Part shown: positions 5,813-7,911 of the stretch, piece after piece
Layout: every line of letters starts with the position of its first letter
How positions within the stretch are numbered: position 1 is the stretch's first letter
Position numbers and translations under genes: made by a program
Notes under the pieces: model-generated
What the model was told of the DNA's origin: nothing
Database searches by the model: none
Seen by the model: the letters and a program-made list of their open reading frames with translations, nothing else
Source: Patescibacteria group bacterium
GTDB lineage: Bacteria; Patescibacteriota; Microgenomatia; UBA8517
DNA length: 7,911 bases
Assembly: GCA_025057695.1 (NCBI GenBank)
Contig: JANWVB010000054.1
Location: forward strand, 1 to 7,911
Direction: 5' to 3'

Positions 5813-7911
5813 ATGAATGAACTTGAAGAACTACTAAAGAAACTTATCAGCCAAAATTACTACGAAAGATTAGGACTTCCAAAATACGCAAGTGTTGAAC
5901 AAATAAAGGCAAAGTCTAGAGAAATTGCCAGAATTATGGCGCAATATCATCCAGATAAAGCGACAGATCCTGATCAAAGGAAAATATTTAACGAAATCTT
6001 TTCCCTCTACTCTGAAGCCAGACAAGGACTACAAAGCGAGGAACAAAAAAGACGTTACGACGCAAGACTCCGCTATGAAGATATTAACTCTACACAGTCA
6101 AAAACTGTTTATCAAAAAACAAAGACCACCTATACACAATCAACAAGTTCCGGTCAAACAAGTGGGGCAACCTCAAGCCAGACTTCCAAACAAGCAGAAC
6201 CAGCGCCCGGGCCAGAAAGAAAAACGGAAGAAAAAGCGCCAAACACGAAAGAAGAAGCGCCAAAATCAGAAGAAAAAACAAAAGTATCAACAACTGAAGA
6301 AGAAGAAAAAGAAGAAGTTAAAAAAGAAACAACATTTAAAGGAACAACCACAAGTCAATCTTCTGGACAAGAAGAAAAAATATCAGTAAAAGCTCCAGAA
6401 ATTTCTATCAAAAAAACATACTACCCAACTTCGCGAGCGTTAATTGCCCAAAGGATAATTAAAGATATTAAATTCACAGATCCAAATCTAGTGATAGCCC
6501 ACGCCATACTTCTAATAAATGCTACAGAAAGGGAAACAATATGGGGACAAACTATTCTTGAGCCGCTTAAAAAGCCAGTGCGGGAAATTGACCCTGAAGG
6601 AAGACCTGAAATACAAAAAAGATTAGATGAGGAATACAAACAAGCTTTAGACCTGTATAAAAGAAAACTTGAACATCAATACGATCTTGCAGTTTACGCA
6701 ATTAAAATAATAGCCGCGGAAGAAAAAGAAGGAATTAAAGTTATTTCTAGAGAAAACACTGAAGGTGAAGATAAAACAGAAGACTCTGAAGGAACAGGAA
6801 AAACCGAAGAAGGCAAAGAACCTTCTGGACCAACCAAGCCAAGCACATCGCAAGGAGAGGGTGAATATTATATAGATTTTACAGGATCTCGCGTTCTTCA
6901 TATTCGTCCAAGGAGTGGTTTTAACCAAAAAGATGCGGCAATCGTTACTCATAATCCAGGATGGCAATTCTCTAGTGGAACAACTTTGGTTGCCACCCAA
7001 GAAAGAGTTGATTATTATGTCGTTCCAAAAGAATATGTCCAGGGAACAGAACACCCCTTGGTCCTAGCAGGATTAGTAACACCCGCCGGAGTTATTACCG
7101 CCTCCAAACTTCTTGAAGACAGACAAAAAAGGATACAAGAAACAACAAAGTATTTAATTGACTCAATAGCCGCCGGTGAACAAGGTGAGGATTTACAAAA
7201 CAGGTTAAATTCAGATCCTGAAGGTACTTATAAAGAAATATCAAAGTTCGTAGAGGCTGAACAATTATTCCATTTTTCCCAAATCTACCCTAGCGCCGCC
7301 AATTATTTAGCCGATAAATACCCAGAAATTGCAAAAGCAATTAAAGCGCGAAATTTTGTCAATCAAAGACTATTAAAAGAAGGCCTTGTTGATCCCAAAA
7401 ATCCCCTCCCATACGATCCAAATGTTGATGCATACACAGGAACTTATGAAATCACAAGAGTCGCTTGGGAAAGATACGGCGAAAGTAATGATTATAAAAT
7501 ACCATCAAACGAACAGCTTGCCCAATCTTCTTTATCTGTACGAGCATCAAGTATTATAGATTTCGTTGATAAAAATTCTGAGCTGTTAGAAAAATTCCCA
7601 CAAGTCAAAAATTTATATGAAAAAGCGGCAAAAATAAAAGGTCTCTTACCAGACGCCACCAAAAAATTAGGACAAGAAGCAGTTAAAAAAGGAGCGGAAG
7701 CTTTAGCAAGAGGTACCACAACACAATTTGCAAAATCAGCACTGGCAAAAGGAATCGCAAGCCTTCTTGCAAAAGCGGGGGCGGCAATAGCTTCTGGGGG
7801 AATTAGTTTGCTTATATCGTTTATACCTGAAATTATAAATTTTTTGAGAAATCCGGGCAAATACTTGAAAAAATTAGGGGAGTTTATTGGAGCATCAATT
7901 TTAGCTTTGGC
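5813..7911 (+). CDS. Large J-domain protein with hydrophobic C-terminal region, 3' end outside window
   Basis: The frame is open from the ATG at 5813, the first after an in-frame TAA at 5777, to the right edge (699 codons), so the C-terminus is missing. Residues 14-86 form a canonical J-domain, the module that stimulates DnaK ATPase: NYYERLGL (helix I), KAKSREIARIMAQY (helix II), the invariant HPD at 46-48 (bases 5948-5956), IFNEIFSLYSEA (helix III), and QKRRYD near the end. There is no Gly/Phe or zinc-finger region, so it is a class C (type III) J-protein. Residues 90-195 are a low-complexity Thr/Ser/Gln then Lys/Glu linker with degenerate repeats (EEKAPNT, KEEAPKS, EEKTK). Residues 196-305 are helical, 306-349 a second acidic linker, about 350-420 mixed beta-rich, and 425-640 mainly helical. 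About 641-676 are hydrophobic (GIASLLAKAGAAIASGGISLLISFI), with another hydrophobic stretch beginning at the edge. I cannot name any domain after the J-domain. The position after VirB4 is where polytopic VirB6-like proteins are often encoded. Confidence 0.88.
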   Translation, partial: MNELEELLKKLISQNYYERLGLPKYASVEQIKAKSREIARIMAQYHPDKATDPDQRKIFNEIFSLYSEARQGLQSEEQKRRYDARLRYEDINSTQSKTVYQKTKTTYTQSTSSGQTSGATSSQTSKQAEPAPGPERKTEEKAPNTKEEAPKSEEKTKVSTTEEEEKEEVKKETTFKGTTTSQSSGQEEKISVKAPEISIKKTYYPTSRALIAQRIIKDIKFTDPNLVIAHAILLINATERETIWGQTILEPLKKPVREIDPEGRPEIQKRLDEEYKQALDLYKRKLEHQYDLAVYAIKIIAAEEKEGIKVISRENTEGEDKTEDSEGTGKTEEGKEPSGPTKPSTSQGEGEYYIDFTGSRVLHIRPRSGFNQKDAAIVTHNPGWQFSSGTTLVATQERVDYYVVPKEYVQGTEHPLVLAGLVTPAGVITASKLLEDRQKRIQETTKYLIDSIAAGEQGEDLQNRLNSDPEGTYKEISKFVEAEQLFHFSQIYPSAANYLADKYPEIAKAIKARNFVNQRLLKEGLVDPKNPLPYDPNVDAYTGTYEITRVAWERYGESNDYKIPSNEQLAQSSLSVRASSIIDFVDKNSELLEKFPQVKNLYEKAAKIKGLLPDATKKLGQEAVKKGAEALARGTTTQFAKSALAKGIASLLAKAGAAIASGGISLLISFIPEIINFLRNPGKYLKKLGEFIGASILAL

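Noticed and set aside
5925..6389. 154-codon open frame rich in Lys and Gln on the plus strand
   Set aside because: It is the +1 frame of the J-domain gene, stretched by that gene's A-rich Lys/Glu linker. The real frame contains the HPD motif and continues to the window edge.
6647..7054. 135-codon minus-strand open frame
   Set aside because: It lies opposite the J-domain gene, and its Phe-rich composition is what the complement of A-rich coding sequence gives.
7492..7860. 122-codon minus-strand open frame
   Set aside because: Antisense to the continuous J-domain protein frame, with no recognisable motif or start signal.

Overview
The window holds five protein genes and almost no non-coding DNA. 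It is AT-rich. One gene runs leftwards off the left edge (1885 to 1). Four genes run rightwards from 2057, and the last is cut by the right edge. No rRNA, tRNA, CRISPR array, insertion sequence or origin was seen. All stops are TAA or TAG, and none of the roughly 2,550 codons is an in-frame TGA. That argues against a recoded TGA lineage such as Gracilibacteria or Absconditabacteria.

The rightward block is the core of a type IV secretion-like (conjugation-type) machine. It encodes a PrgI-family two-helix membrane protein with a C-terminal beta domain, a stand-alone protein resembling the N-terminal part of TraC/VirB4, and a full VirB4-type ATPase with intact Walker A and B motifs. The fourth product is a very large protein that begins with a canonical J-domain (HPD motif) and ends, at the window edge, in a hydrophobic, probably membrane-inserted region. 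The order PrgI, TraC-like, VirB4, large membrane protein, together with tight spacing, AT-rich leaders and the lack of Shine-Dalgarno sequences, suggests a Candidate Phyla Radiation (Patescibacteria) genome, perhaps Microgenomates-like. This placement is inference from gene content; PrgI and VirB4 also occur in Firmicutes conjugative elements.

The leftward gene encodes an acidic, apparently soluble protein of at least 628 residues that I do not recognise. It is divergently transcribed from the PrgI gene across a 171-base spacer carrying a promoter-like element in each direction. The leftward one is a perfect extended -10 so close to the start codon that the mRNA would have a leader of only about 8 nt.

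Working model (inference): PrgI and the hydrophobic end of the J-domain protein form or anchor to a membrane channel, the VirB4 ATPase powers it with the TraC-like protein as a partner, and the J-domain recruits DnaK to remodel the machine or its substrate. A J-domain built into such a cluster is the most unusual thing in the window.
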